Positions 25,491 through 34,119 of a DNA stretch of 64,000 bases are shown here, in pieces. Within the stretch, counting starts at the first letter, position 1, and each line of letters starts with the position of its first letter. The notes beneath the pieces are model-generated. The model was not told where the DNA came from and did not search any database. It was given only the letters and a program-made list of their open reading frames with translations. Where the stretch lies: NCBI RefSeq assembly GCF_014193695.1, contig NZ_JACHZR010000003.1:372001-436000 (forward strand), in the 5' to 3' direction. The DNA comes from Rhizobium sp. BK316. Its GTDB lineage: Bacteria > Pseudomonadota > Alphaproteobacteria > Rhizobiales > Rhizobiaceae. The position numbers and the translations under genes were made by a program.

Positions 25491-25766
25491 TTATGGATGG
25501 GGCATTGCCCAGGCCATGTAGGTGTCCGAAAGGTGAGCGGGCATGTTGCTGTTGGCAGCACCCGTTGCCTGCTGTTGAAGCTCTTCCGGAGTCTTGCCGC
25601 TTGCGAGCTGCAATTTCACCTGCTCGACAAAGCAGGAGAGCGGCAGGTCCGAGCCGCTTTTTGCTCTCAAGTTTTCGGCGATGCGCGTTAGAAACTCGGG
25701 CGCGTCGATGGCGCGAGACGTTTCCTGAATACCTGCAGAAGCAGGCAAACCGCTTTGTACCGTCAT
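25491..25766 (-). CDS. Hypothetical small protein, 91 aa
   Basis: No family recognised. The start at 25766 has an unusually strong ribosome-binding site (GGAGGAGG) and codon usage is normal, so it is likely real. It contains a central helical segment (APEFLTRIAENLRAK) and one Cys. The terminal residues are unstructured-looking. It is monocistronic, between the DUF1059 gene and hemF. Confidence 0.6.
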   Translation of the reverse strand: MTVQSGLPASAGIQETSRAIDAPEFLTRIAENLRAKSGSDLPLSCFVEQVKLQLASGKTPEELQQQATGAANSNMPAHLSDTYMAWAMPHP

Positions 25767-25888
25767 GACAATCCTCCTCCGATTGTAACGCACGAGACTC
25801 ATTTAGGACGCACTCAGCTCTGATGAAGGCCTTTCAACGCGATTTTACCGGAATAGTATTTCAATTTTATCAGCACGCCTCTCGCAGC

Positions 25889-26800
25889 CTATGGCCAGCG
25901 TACGACAGGCGGCAGGGATGAGAGAATGGATTCGACATTGCCGCCGGTTTTCAGGCCGAAGATCGTCCCCCGGTCATAGAGTAGATTAAACTCGACATAG
26001 CGGCCACGGCGAATCAATTGTTCGTCACGGTCGGCCTCCGTCCAGGTTTTGTTGAAGTTTGAGCGGACGATCTTGGGATAGACCATGGAAAAAGCCCGGC
26101 CGACATCCCGCGTGAAGGCGAAATCGGCATTCCAGCCGCCGGCCTCCTCGCTGGAGCGCAGCCAGTCGTAGAAGATGCCGCCGACGCCACGCGCCTCGTT
26201 GCGATGCTTGAGGAAGAAATAGTCGTCGCACCATTTCTTGTAGGCATCGTAATCGGCGACCGCGTGGTTGCGGCAGGTGATTTCCATCGCCTTGTGGAAG
26301 AGCTGCGTGTCTTCATCTTCCTGCGTGCGGCGGCGTCCGAGCACCGGCGTCAGATCGGCACCACCGCCGAACCAGCGGCTGGTGGTGACGACCATGCGGG
26401 TGTTCATGTGAACGGCCGGCACGTTGGGATTGACGGGGTGGGCGATCAGCGAAATGCCCGACGCCCAGAAGCGCGGATCCTCGCTGGCGCCTGGGATCTG
26501 GGCGCGGAAGTCGGGTGCGAATTCGCCGAAGACCGTGGAGGTGTGAACGCCGACCTTCTCGAAGACGCGGCCTTCCATCATCGACATGCGGCCACCGCCG
26601 CCCGCACCATTTTCACGCGACCAGTCCTTGGTGACGAAGCGGCCGGGCTCCTGATCGGAGAGAGGGCCTTCGAGCTCATCCTCCAACGCTTCGAAGGATG
26701 CGCAGATCGTGTCCCGCAGCCCCTCGAACCATGTTCGGGCGGCGGTCTTCTTGTCCTCGATGTCTTCGGGCAGGCCGATCGGCAGTTCCGGTCTTTCCAT
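25889..26800 (-). CDS. hemF: Oxygen-dependent coproporphyrinogen-III oxidase
   Basis: A 303-residue cytosolic haem-synthesis enzyme that decarboxylates coproporphyrinogen III to protoporphyrinogen IX using oxygen. Hallmarks are [19 protein letters not shown], the signature [20 protein letters not shown] (around 130-150), and the C-terminal [14 protein letters not shown]. It is monocistronic. No FNR/FixK box was identified by eye in the upstream 130 bases. Confidence 0.95.
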   Translation of the reverse strand: MERPELPIGLPEDIEDKKTAARTWFEGLRDTICASFEALEDELEGPLSDQEPGRFVTKDWSRENGAGGGGRMSMMEGRVFEKVGVHTSTVFGEFAPDFRAQIPGASEDPRFWASGISLIAHPVNPNVPAVHMNTRMVVTTSRWFGGGADLTPVLGRRRTQEDEDTQLFHKAMEITCRNHAVADYDAYKKWCDDYFFLKHRNEARGVGGIFYDWLRSSEEAGGWNADFAFTRDVGRAFSMVYPKIVRSNFNKTWTEADRDEQLIRRGRYVEFNLLYDRGTIFGLKTGGNVESILSSLPPVVRWP

Positions 26801-26934
26801 GCGATTCGCTCTTTCCTGATCTCAACAGTGGTTTAGCAGGTGAGGCAGAGGCCCGCCAGGAGAGGGAAGCACCTGCAAGATTCGACTCGCAAAGGCTGGA
26901 CTTCGATACTACGTTCCATCCAGAGGTAGGTTTC

Positions 26935-27195
26935 ATGGCGAAAATTCCGGGGCCTCCGCCCTTCGAAGGCTTGAAGCGCAGGATCGCAAGGCATCGGGCA
27001 GAAGCGTCCGCCCGGCAAAAGGATCATTTTGTCCGTGAGACATACAGGATGGGGCTTATCGAAGCACGCGCCAAGGCGCGTGAATGGTTCGACGAATATC
27101 CCAAGGCCGCCTACTGGACCGAAGTGGAGAGCTGGCGCCAGCTCGAGGGCGACCAGATCGAATTCACCATGCGCCGCCTGCCTTCCGCCGACTGA
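26935..27195 (+). CDS. Hypothetical small protein, 86 aa
   Basis: No family recognised. It is highly basic in its first half (about residues 10-35, RRIARHRAEASARQKDH) and aromatic/acidic in its second (WFDEYPKAAYWTEVESWRQL). The start at 26935 has AGAGGTAGG upstream. It ends two bases before the convergent Na/Pi transporter stop. It is a compact soluble protein, probably real because the frame is clean and the ribosome-binding site is good. Confidence 0.6.
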   Translation: MAKIPGPPPFEGLKRRIARHRAEASARQKDHFVRETYRMGLIEARAKAREWFDEYPKAAYWTEVESWRQLEGDQIEFTMRRLPSAD

Positions 27196-27197
27196 AC

Positions 27198-28844
27198 CTA
27201 TTCTGCCGCATCACGCAGGCGGCTTTCGATCAGAAGGCCGCTTTCATCGAGGATCGGATGTGCCACAGAGACGATGTGAGCGTTGATGCGCTTCAGGTCG
27301 CGCAGCATATCGAGATGGAGCGAACTCGTCTGCAGGCTGTCGGCACGCCCATCGCGCAAGCGCTCCAGATGCCGCTCGGCCGATTGTTTCTCCATTCGGC
27401 GCACTTCGACCTTCACTTCCATCATCTGTCGGGCGAGGTTGAAATCGCGGGTAACGAAGATCGTCTGAGCGACGCGCAGATTGTCGATCGTCAGATCGAA
27501 CAGCTTGCGCAATTCCCTGTAGCCGTCTTCGGAGAATTTCAGGCCGAGCGAAACCTTCTTGCCGACCTGCTCCAGCAAGCCTTTCTCGATGATGTCGCCC
27601 ATGTGCTCGAGATTGATCGCGTAGTCGATAATAACGATCGAGCGGCGGGCGTTCTCGTCGCTCAGGCCGCCACGTCCGAGTCGGGAAAGGTAGACTTTCA
27701 CTTCCTGCTGCAGCAGGTCGACGCGTTTTTCGAGCGCCGGGATCTCGGCGAGCTTGGACATGTCATTATGTTCGAAGGCTTCGGAGGCGCGCAGCAGCAT
27801 GCGTTCGATGAGATCGCCGACGCTGAGCACCTCGCGCGTCGCGCTGGCAAGCGCTACGACGGGCGTCGACAATTCCTGCATGTCGAGGAATTTGGGTCCC
27901 TGATCCGGCTGCGCAACATCGGGCACGAGGCGGGCGGTGAAGGTGGAGAGCATCCGCGAAAAAGGCCAGGCGAGGCCAGCGAGCAGGATGTTGAAGATCA
28001 GATGCGCATCGACCGGCAGCTTGGTGGGGCCGAAAGGCAGCATTTGCAGGAGTGGCGCGGCGTAACCGGCAAGCGGCAGCGCAATCAGGCAGCCCATCGT
28101 CCGCACGATGAGATTGCCGAGTGTGACGCGTTTGGCTGAGGCAGGGCCGGAGAGTGTGGCGACGACAGGAGGGATCGCGCCGCCGAGGTTGGCGCCGAGG
28201 ACGAGAACGATGATGAGTTCCGGCGATACGATGCCCGTTGCGGCAAGCGACAGGATCAGGACGACGACCGCAAGACTCGACGAGGATATGAAGGCCAATG
28301 CTGCAGACAATACGAGCGCAACGGGCCAGGCGTCGCCGAGCAAGCCGATGAAGGCCGCCAGCGCCGGCGAGTTGCGCATCGGCTCCGTCGCACTGCCGAG
28401 CAGATGCAGCGAGAAGAGCATGAGGCCAATGCCGATCAGTGCCGCGCCGCCGCCGTGACGGGCGCTGGAGCCTCCGCGATAGAGCACGATGCCGGCAAGG
28501 ATGAGAAGGGGCGAAAGCCATTCGATGCCGGTCGCGACGATCCAGGCGGTCACGGCCGTGCCGACATTGGCGCCAAGCAGCACGATCTGGGCCATGCGCG
28601 GCTTGATGAGATCGCGCTCCACGAAAGAAGCCGTCATCAGCGCCGTCGCAGTCGAACTTTGCAGAGCGATCGTTGCCAGGAAACCCGACAGGATCGATCG
28701 CGGACCGGTTGCGGTGCCGGTCGCCAGCCCAGTTCTCAAGCGTGCTCCGAAAGCGCGCGTGACGCCGTCCTTGACCTGCGCCAGGCCGAAGAGCAGCAGC
28801 GCTATCGCGCCGAACAGATTGATCATGACGATCGTGGATTCCAT
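27198..28844 (-). CDS. Na/Pi-cotransporter family protein with PhoU-like tail
   Basis: A 548-residue inner-membrane transporter. Two repeated halves of about five helices each carry the family marker QSSTATALMTASFV and LGANLGGAIPPVVA. The C-terminal ~200 residues (about 340-548) are a cytosolic PhoU-like four-helix region (LIERMLLRASEAFEHNDMSK). Such proteins resemble NptA/YjbB and may export or import phosphate. No clear Pho box was seen upstream. Confidence 0.9.
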   Translation of the reverse strand: MESTIVMINLFGAIALLLFGLAQVKDGVTRAFGARLRTGLATGTATGPRSILSGFLATIALQSSTATALMTASFVERDLIKPRMAQIVLLGANVGTAVTAWIVATGIEWLSPLLILAGIVLYRGGSSARHGGGAALIGIGLMLFSLHLLGSATEPMRNSPALAAFIGLLGDAWPVALVLSAALAFISSSSLAVVVLILSLAATGIVSPELIIVLVLGANLGGAIPPVVATLSGPASAKRVTLGNLIVRTMGCLIALPLAGYAAPLLQMLPFGPTKLPVDAHLIFNILLAGLAWPFSRMLSTFTARLVPDVAQPDQGPKFLDMQELSTPVVALASATREVLSVGDLIERMLLRASEAFEHNDMSKLAEIPALEKRVDLLQQEVKVYLSRLGRGGLSDENARRSIVIIDYAINLEHMGDIIEKGLLEQVGKKVSLGLKFSEDGYRELRKLFDLTIDNLRVAQTIFVTRDFNLARQMMEVKVEVRRMEKQSAERHLERLRDGRADSLQTSSLHLDMLRDLKRINAHIVSVAHPILDESGLLIESRLRDAAE

Positions 28845-29036
28845 GGCCTTGGCTTTTTCTTCTTCTTCTTGAAGAGTTTATCTCGATTCTACATTTCCGT
28901 AGTCGAGTAAATCATTGGAATCTCACTGCTTGTACAGATTTATTGATTGCCTGGCTAATTAATATAGGCGCTTTTGCGTCGATTCAAAGTATTGTTTGCG
29001 ACATGCAGGCCGCCGAGGATCGGCATGCTTGCCGAT

Positions 29037-29498
29037 TCAGGACCAGATGGTCTGGCGCATCGCTTCGCCAACGATCATCGCGGCGGAGACGGCAAGGTTG
29101 ATCGAACGCTGCCCATCCACCATCGGGATCAGGATGCGCCCGTTGGTGCGTTCATGCACGTGATCGGGGGCGCCGGCGCTTTCTCGGCCGAAGATCAGGA
29201 TATCGTCGGGACGGAAGGCGAAATCTGTGTAGCGCTGCGATGCCTTCGTGGTGGCGAGGATCAGGCGGCGGCCGGTGACTGCGCGCCATTCCTCGAAGCG
29301 TTCCCAATTGACATGTCGGGTAAGTGCAGCGGTGGCCAGATAGTCCATGCCGGCACGTTTCAGGTTTCGATCGGAAATGTCGAATCCGGCGGGCTCGATG
29401 ATATCGACCGCAAAGCCCAAGCAGGCGGCAAGGCGCAGGATTGTTCCGGTATTGCCGGGAATATCGGGTTGATAGAGCGCCAGTCTGAGGTCCGCCAT
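29037..29498 (-). CDS. trmL: tRNA (cytidine/uridine-34-2'-O)-methyltransferase
   Basis: A 153-residue SPOUT-family enzyme that methylates the wobble ribose in certain leucine tRNAs using S-adenosylmethionine. The knot motifs are visible: YQPDIPGNTGTILRLAACLG at the N-terminus, LIFGRESAGAPDHVHE (around 101-116), and the final RSINLAVSAAMIVGEAMRQ. The length fits TrmL well. Monocistronic. Confidence 0.93.
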   Translation of the reverse strand: MADLRLALYQPDIPGNTGTILRLAACLGFAVDIIEPAGFDISDRNLKRAGMDYLATAALTRHVNWERFEEWRAVTGRRLILATTKASQRYTDFAFRPDDILIFGRESAGAPDHVHERTNGRILIPMVDGQRSINLAVSAAMIVGEAMRQTIWS

Positions 29499-29882
29499 GG
29501 GAAGTTGTCCGTGTGATAATGCGAAAATGACCTATCCGAACTGTGATTTTGAAGCAACATGACGCTTTTTGACCATTCGGCGGTCACTTTCCGATGCGGT
29601 GGGGCTGGAAATTTAGGCAATTTCGCGTTATCGGTGCATATCTTCAATCGCCAACAGGGAGCGCCGACATGACTATATTTGTGCTGATGCGTCTCCCGCC
29701 TGTGATGCCACTGTTGGTGACCTGGCGCGTATAAAGCGCTTTTTCTTCCCCAATTGCCCATTTGATTCATTGCGGGGCTATTACGGCCTCGCCCCTTGAG
29801 CCTCCGGTTCCCATATGTGCTTGCATGCGCCCTTGCGGGTGTGAAGCCGGGACCGGAACGCGGAAGTTCCGGAGCGATTTTC
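29499..29882 (+). promoter_or_regulatory. Long upstream region of ABC exporter with structured leader
   Basis: 384 bases without a standard gene. The first part is the divergent promoter area with trmL. The second holds a 21-codon open frame at 29669-29734 inside a nested inverted repeat: CCAACAGGGAG (29651-29661) can pair with CTCCC (29693-29697) and CTGTTGG (29711-29717). A weak GCGC hairpin and T-run (29725-29745) follow. It could be a regulatory leader of the exporter gene. Confidence 0.4.
29669..29734 (+). CDS. Possible upstream leader peptide, 21 aa
   Basis: An ATG frame of 21 residues, reading MTIFVLMRLPPVMPLLVTWR plus a final V. GGGAG lies seven bases upstream, a good ribosome-binding site. 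It is hydrophobic with a Pro-Pro pair, and its stop codon lies in the loop of a weak GCGC hairpin followed by TTTTTC. Leader peptides before drug-exporting ABC genes often sense ribosome stalling; whether this one does is unproven. It may also be chance. Confidence 0.3.
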   Translation: MTIFVLMRLPPVMPLLVTWRV

Positions 29883-31739
29883 ATGTTTGACTGGTTCGAA
29901 CAGCGACTTAATCCCTTTCCGAGCGAGGAGCCGGTTGCTCCCCCGAAAGGTCTCTTTGCCTTCTGCTGGCACTATACCAAGCCGGCGGCGGGATGGCTCG
30001 CGCTCATGGCCTTTCTCACGGCGCTGATCGCGGTTGGTGAAGTGGCGCTTTTCCAGTTTCTCGGCGATATCGTCGACTGGCTGACGAATGCCGACCGCGC
30101 GACCTTCCTGCAGAACGAAGGCCACAAGCTCATCTGGATGGGTGCCCTGGTATTGATCGGCCTGCCGCTCGTTGCCGGCCTCGATTCGCTGATCATGCAC
30201 CAGATGATGCTCGGCAATTATCCGATGATCGCGCGCTGGCAGATGCACCGCTTCCTGCTGCGCCACAGCATGACATTCTTTGCCAACGAGTTTGCCGGAC
30301 GCGTTGCAACCAAGGTCATGCAGACGTCGCTTGCCGTGCGCGAAACGGTGATGAAGATTCTCGATGTCTTCGTCTATGTCGTGACCTATTTCCTGTCGAT
30401 GATCGTCATCATCGCCGCTGCCGACTGGCGGTTGATGCTGCCGGTCCTCGCCTGGCTCAGCATCTACATCGGTATCGTCAGCTATTTCGTGCCGCGGCTT
30501 CGCAAGATCGCGTCGCAGCAGGCTGACGCGCGCTCGCTGATGACAGGCCGCGTGGTGGACAGCTACACGAACATCGCCACTGTAAAGCTGTTTTCCCATG
30601 CGGGCAGGGAAGAGGTCTATGCAAGGGAAAGCATGGATGGGTTCCTGGATACGGTGCACAGGCAGATGCGCAAGGTGACGCTCTTCCATATGAGCGTCTA
30701 CCTGAACAACTGCATATCCCTGTTCGTTATCTCCAGCCTGTCCATCTATCTGTGGCTGAACGGCACGATCTCGGTTGGCGCGATCTCCATCGCCATCGGC
30801 CTTGCGATGCGCGTCAACGGCATGTCTCAGTGGATCATGTGGGAAGTCTCGGCGCTCTTCGAAAACATCGGCACCGTCTATGACGGCATGGAGATGATGG
30901 CGAAGCAGCACGATATCGTCGACAAGCCGGGTGCGCCGCAGCTGACGGCGAAGAAGGGTGCGATCCATTATGAACGCATCGGTTTCCATTACGGCAAGGG
31001 CAAGGGCGTCGTCGACAACCTGTCGCTCGATATCAAGGCCGGCGAGAAGGTCGGTCTCGTCGGACGCTCCGGTGCAGGCAAGACGACGCTGATGAACCTG
31101 CTGTTGCGCTTCTACGATCTGGAGTCGGGACGCATCACCATCGACGGCCAGGATATCTCCGAGGTGTCGCAGGACAGCCTGCGCTCGCTGATCGGCGTGG
31201 TGACGCAGGATACGTCGCTGCTGCACCGCTCGATCCGCGACAACATCGCCTATGGGCGCCCGGATGCGACTGATGAGGACGTGATCGAGGCGGCAAGGCG
31301 GGCCAATGCCTGGGAGTTTGTCGAAGGGCTTGTCGACATGCAGGGCCGCAAGGGGCTCGACGCGCAGGTCGGCGAGCGCGGTGTAAAACTCTCCGGCGGC
31401 CAGCGCCAGCGCATCGCGATCGCCCGTGTCTTCCTGAAGGACGCACCGATCCTGGTGCTGGACGAGGCAACCTCGGCACTCGATTCCGAAGTGGAAGCGG
31501 CGATCCAGGAGAACCTCTTCGCGCTGATGGAAGGCAAGACGGTCATCGCGATCGCCCACCGCCTGTCGACGCTGACCGAGATGGATCGGCTGATCGTGCT
31601 TGACAAGGGCCGGATCATCGAAAGCGGCACGCATGCCGAACTGGTGAGCCATGGCGGCATCTATGCCGACCTGTGGAACCGCCAGTCCGGTGGCTTCCTT
31701 GCCGATCACGAGGAAGAGGCTGAAGTCGCAGCCCAATAA
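29883..31739 (+). CDS. ABC half-transporter (exporter type, permease-ATPase fusion)
   Basis: A 618-residue inner-membrane half-exporter. Six helices occupy about residues 30-320 and the nucleotide-binding domain follows from about 360. Walker A is GRSGAGKTTL, the signature is LSGGQRQRIAIARV, Walker B is ILVLDEATSALDS and the H-loop is IAIAHRLST. It probably works as a homodimer or with the similar half-transporter 480 bases downstream. The substrate is unknown; lipids or drugs are typical. The ATG at 29883 follows CGGAG. A terminator lies right after the stop. Confidence 0.92.
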   Translation: MFDWFEQRLNPFPSEEPVAPPKGLFAFCWHYTKPAAGWLALMAFLTALIAVGEVALFQFLGDIVDWLTNADRATFLQNEGHKLIWMGALVLIGLPLVAGLDSLIMHQMMLGNYPMIARWQMHRFLLRHSMTFFANEFAGRVATKVMQTSLAVRETVMKILDVFVYVVTYFLSMIVIIAAADWRLMLPVLAWLSIYIGIVSYFVPRLRKIASQQADARSLMTGRVVDSYTNIATVKLFSHAGREEVYARESMDGFLDTVHRQMRKVTLFHMSVYLNNCISLFVISSLSIYLWLNGTISVGAISIAIGLAMRVNGMSQWIMWEVSALFENIGTVYDGMEMMAKQHDIVDKPGAPQLTAKKGAIHYERIGFHYGKGKGVVDNLSLDIKAGEKVGLVGRSGAGKTTLMNLLLRFYDLESGRITIDGQDISEVSQDSLRSLIGVVTQDTSLLHRSIRDNIAYGRPDATDEDVIEAARRANAWEFVEGLVDMQGRKGLDAQVGERGVKLSGGQRQRIAIARVFLKDAPILVLDEATSALDSEVEAAIQENLFALMEGKTVIAIAHRLSTLTEMDRLIVLDKGRIIESGTHAELVSHGGIYADLWNRQSGGFLADHEEEAEVAAQ

Positions 31740-31743
31740 CAAA

Positions 31744-31782
31744 ACAGCCCTTCCCGCGTCAGTGGGGAGGGCTTTTCTTTTT
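31744..31782 (+). terminator. Intrinsic terminator after first ABC gene
   Basis: AGCCCTTCCC (31746-31755) pairs with GGGGAGGGCT (about 31764-31773) around a short loop, followed by TTTTCTTTTTT. It separates the two ABC half-transporter genes transcriptionally. Confidence 0.85.
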
Positions 31783-31808
31783 TGGAGCTGAAAATAGGCG
31801 GCGCCCGC

Positions 31809-32060
31809 TTAGAGTGTGCGGACCCGATCGGCGCAGAGGCTGTCGGCCCAGTCGATGACACGATGATGCTCCACGACAATGATCGAGTTCGAGGCGAGCG
31901 ACTGCAGCGTGAAAATCCGCTGACGTTCCTCGCGCTCGATCCAGTTTGCTATGGCTTCCGTTACGATGCTGTCGCGCGGCACATCCAGCGCATCCGCCAG
32001 GGCGTCGAGCTTTTCCGCAAGGGGGAGCGGAAGATGCGCATTGAGCGTTTTCGTTTCCAT
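31809..32060 (-). CDS. CopG/ribbon-helix-helix protein (orphan antitoxin-like)
   Basis: An 83-residue DNA-binding protein. The ribbon strand and two helices are METKTLNAHLPLPLAEKLDA and SIVTEAIANWIEREERQR, the form seen in ParD/CopG antitoxins. The C-terminal 30 residues would bind a toxin, but no toxin gene is adjacent: the flanking genes are ABC transporters on the opposite strand. The start at 32060 has GGAG upstream. It is either an orphan antitoxin or a stand-alone regulator. Confidence 0.78.
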   Translation of the reverse strand: METKTLNAHLPLPLAEKLDALADALDVPRDSIVTEAIANWIEREERQRIFTLQSLASNSIIVVEHHRVIDWADSLCADRVRTL

Positions 32061-32220
32061 ATCTGCGGTCTCCGGTAAGACGCGATCATGGCATGAGATT
32101 GTGGCTGCTTCCACCCGTATCAGCGTAGGTGACGCGGATATTACCGATCATTACGAAAATATAAGGTTGTGTCCGCCCTATTCTCTTTGCCGCAATTCTG
32201 AACGGGCCTATATCGCGGTG

Positions 32221-34119
32221 ATGCTGCTCACTCCGATCCTTCGCCTGTTTGAAACCTGGATAGATCCCTTCCGCGCCCGCGACAATATTCAGCCGCCGCG
32301 CAACACGCTGGGATTCATCTGGTTCTATATCGGCCAAGCCAAGTGGCCGTTCATCGCCATGCTGGTGCTCGGCGGCATGTCGGCGGCAATCGAAGCCGCA
32401 CTTTTCTGGTTCGTCGGGCGGCTTGTCGATATCCTCAGCACGATCAAGCCCGGAACCGGCTGGAGTTCACTTCTCAGCTCCCATGGCAGTGAGCTTTTCG
32501 GCATGCTGGCACTGATCGGCATCGTTCGCTTCGTCGTCGCCTTCCTGATCGCTCTGATCGACCAGCAGGTGATTACGCCGGGTTTCTACAACCTAGCGCG
32601 CTGGCAGTCCTATCTGCATGTGTCACGCCAGTCGCTCGCCTTCTTCCAGAGCGATTTTTCTGGTCGCATCGTCACCAAGGTCTGGTCGGCAGGGCAGGCG
32701 ACGGGCGATCTCGTAACATCGCTGATGGAAAGCGTGTGGTTCGTCGGCATCTATGCCGTCACCACGCTGGTTCTGGTCGGGCAGCTCGATTTCTCGCTGG
32801 CGGCGGTGGTCCTTTTCTGGCTGGCTGCGTTCAGCGTGCTTGCCCGCTATTTCGTTCCGCGCATCCGCTATCACTCGCGCGAGACCGCTGAAGCAGCCTC
32901 GTTGCTCAATGGCCGCATCGTTGATGCCTACAGCAATATCCAGACGTTGAAGCTCTTCGCACGTGACGAAGAGAGCGACCGCTACATGCTCGATGGCTTC
33001 AACGCCTATCAGGACACGGTGCTGAAGTTCACGCGCTTCATCACCGGTGTGCGTGCGTCGATGGCGCTGCTGTCAGGCCTGATGATCGTGACCATGGCGG
33101 GCATCAGCATCGATCTATGGCTTCGCGGGCTGATCAGCTCGGGCGGGGTCGCCTTTTCGCTGACGCTGGTCCTGAGGCTGAACTTCCTGCTCGGGCGGTT
33201 GATGACGCAGTTCAACGGCATCATGCGTAACCTCGGAACCATCCAGAATGCCGCCGAACTGATTTCGCAGCCGCTGCATCTGGTCAACCGCCCCGATGCA
33301 AAGGAGCTCGTCATCCGGCAGCCGGGCATCCGTTTCGAGAATGTTTCCTTCCACTATGGCAAGGAAAACGCGGTCATCGACAATTTCTCGCTGACAATCC
33401 GGCCGGGCGAGAAGGTCGGCATCATCGGCCGCTCCGGTGCCGGCAAATCGACGCTCGTGAACCTCCTCCTGCGTCTCTACGATCTTGAAGGCGGGCGTAT
33501 TCTCATCGACGGCCAGAATATCGCTGCCGTCACCCAGGAATCGCTGCGCATGCAGATCGGTATGGTCAGCCAGGATACGTCATTGCTGCATCGATCCGTG
33601 CGCGACAACATTCTATTCGGCCGACCCGATGCTGGTGAGGAACGGCTTGTCGAAGCTGCCAGGCGTGCCGAGGCGCTCGACTTCATCGAAGTGCTGAGGG
33701 ACCAGCAGGGGCGCAAGGGTTTCGACGCGCATGTCGGCGAACGCGGCGTCAAGCTTTCGGGGGGGCAGCGCCAGCGCATCGCCATTGCCCGCGTGATGCT
33801 GAAGGATGCGCCGATCCTCGTTCTCGACGAGGCGACGTCGGCGCTCGATTCAGAAGTGGAAGAGGCCATCCAGTCGAACCTCAACCGCGTGATGGAAGGC
33901 AAGACGGTGCTTGCGATCGCTCACCGGCTTTCCACGATTGCCGCACTCGACAGGCTTGTCGTCGTTGACTGCGGCAAAATCATCGAGGAAGGCACGCATG
34001 ACATGCTTCTGAAGCAGGGCGGGCTCTATGCTGAGCTCTGGGCACGCCAGTCCGGCGGTTTTCTCGCCTCCGGCGACGATGATGCGCGTTCAGTATTCGC
34101 GAACGAAATCGCTGACTAG
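32221..34119 (+). CDS. ABC half-transporter (exporter type), second copy
   Basis: A 632-residue half-exporter clearly related to the one upstream. Six helices lie in about residues 35-325; the ATPase domain has GRSGAGKSTLVNLLLRLYD (Walker A), LSGGQRQRIAIARVM and ILVLDEATSALDSEVEEAI. The two may form a heterodimer or be independent paralogues; the terminator between them argues for separate transcription. Its last 30 bases overlap the end of the convergent exonuclease-family gene. Confidence 0.92.
   Translation: MLLTPILRLFETWIDPFRARDNIQPPRNTLGFIWFYIGQAKWPFIAMLVLGGMSAAIEAALFWFVGRLVDILSTIKPGTGWSSLLSSHGSELFGMLALIGIVRFVVAFLIALIDQQVITPGFYNLARWQSYLHVSRQSLAFFQSDFSGRIVTKVWSAGQATGDLVTSLMESVWFVGIYAVTTLVLVGQLDFSLAAVVLFWLAAFSVLARYFVPRIRYHSRETAEAASLLNGRIVDAYSNIQTLKLFARDEESDRYMLDGFNAYQDTVLKFTRFITGVRASMALLSGLMIVTMAGISIDLWLRGLISSGGVAFSLTLVLRLNFLLGRLMTQFNGIMRNLGTIQNAAELISQPLHLVNRPDAKELVIRQPGIRFENVSFHYGKENAVIDNFSLTIRPGEKVGIIGRSGAGKSTLVNLLLRLYDLEGGRILIDGQNIAAVTQESLRMQIGMVSQDTSLLHRSVRDNILFGRPDAGEERLVEAARRAEALDFIEVLRDQQGRKGFDAHVGERGVKLSGGQRQRIAIARVMLKDAPILVLDEATSALDSEVEEAIQSNLNRVMEGKTVLAIAHRLSTIAALDRLVVVDCGKIIEEGTHDMLLKQGGLYAELWARQSGGFLASGDDDARSVFANEIAD

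Noticed and set aside
29781..31742. 653-codon open frame on the minus strand across the first ABC gene
   Set aside because: It is antisense to an ABC transporter with all conserved motifs; the composition (runs of His, Arg, Asp) is typical of an antisense shadow.
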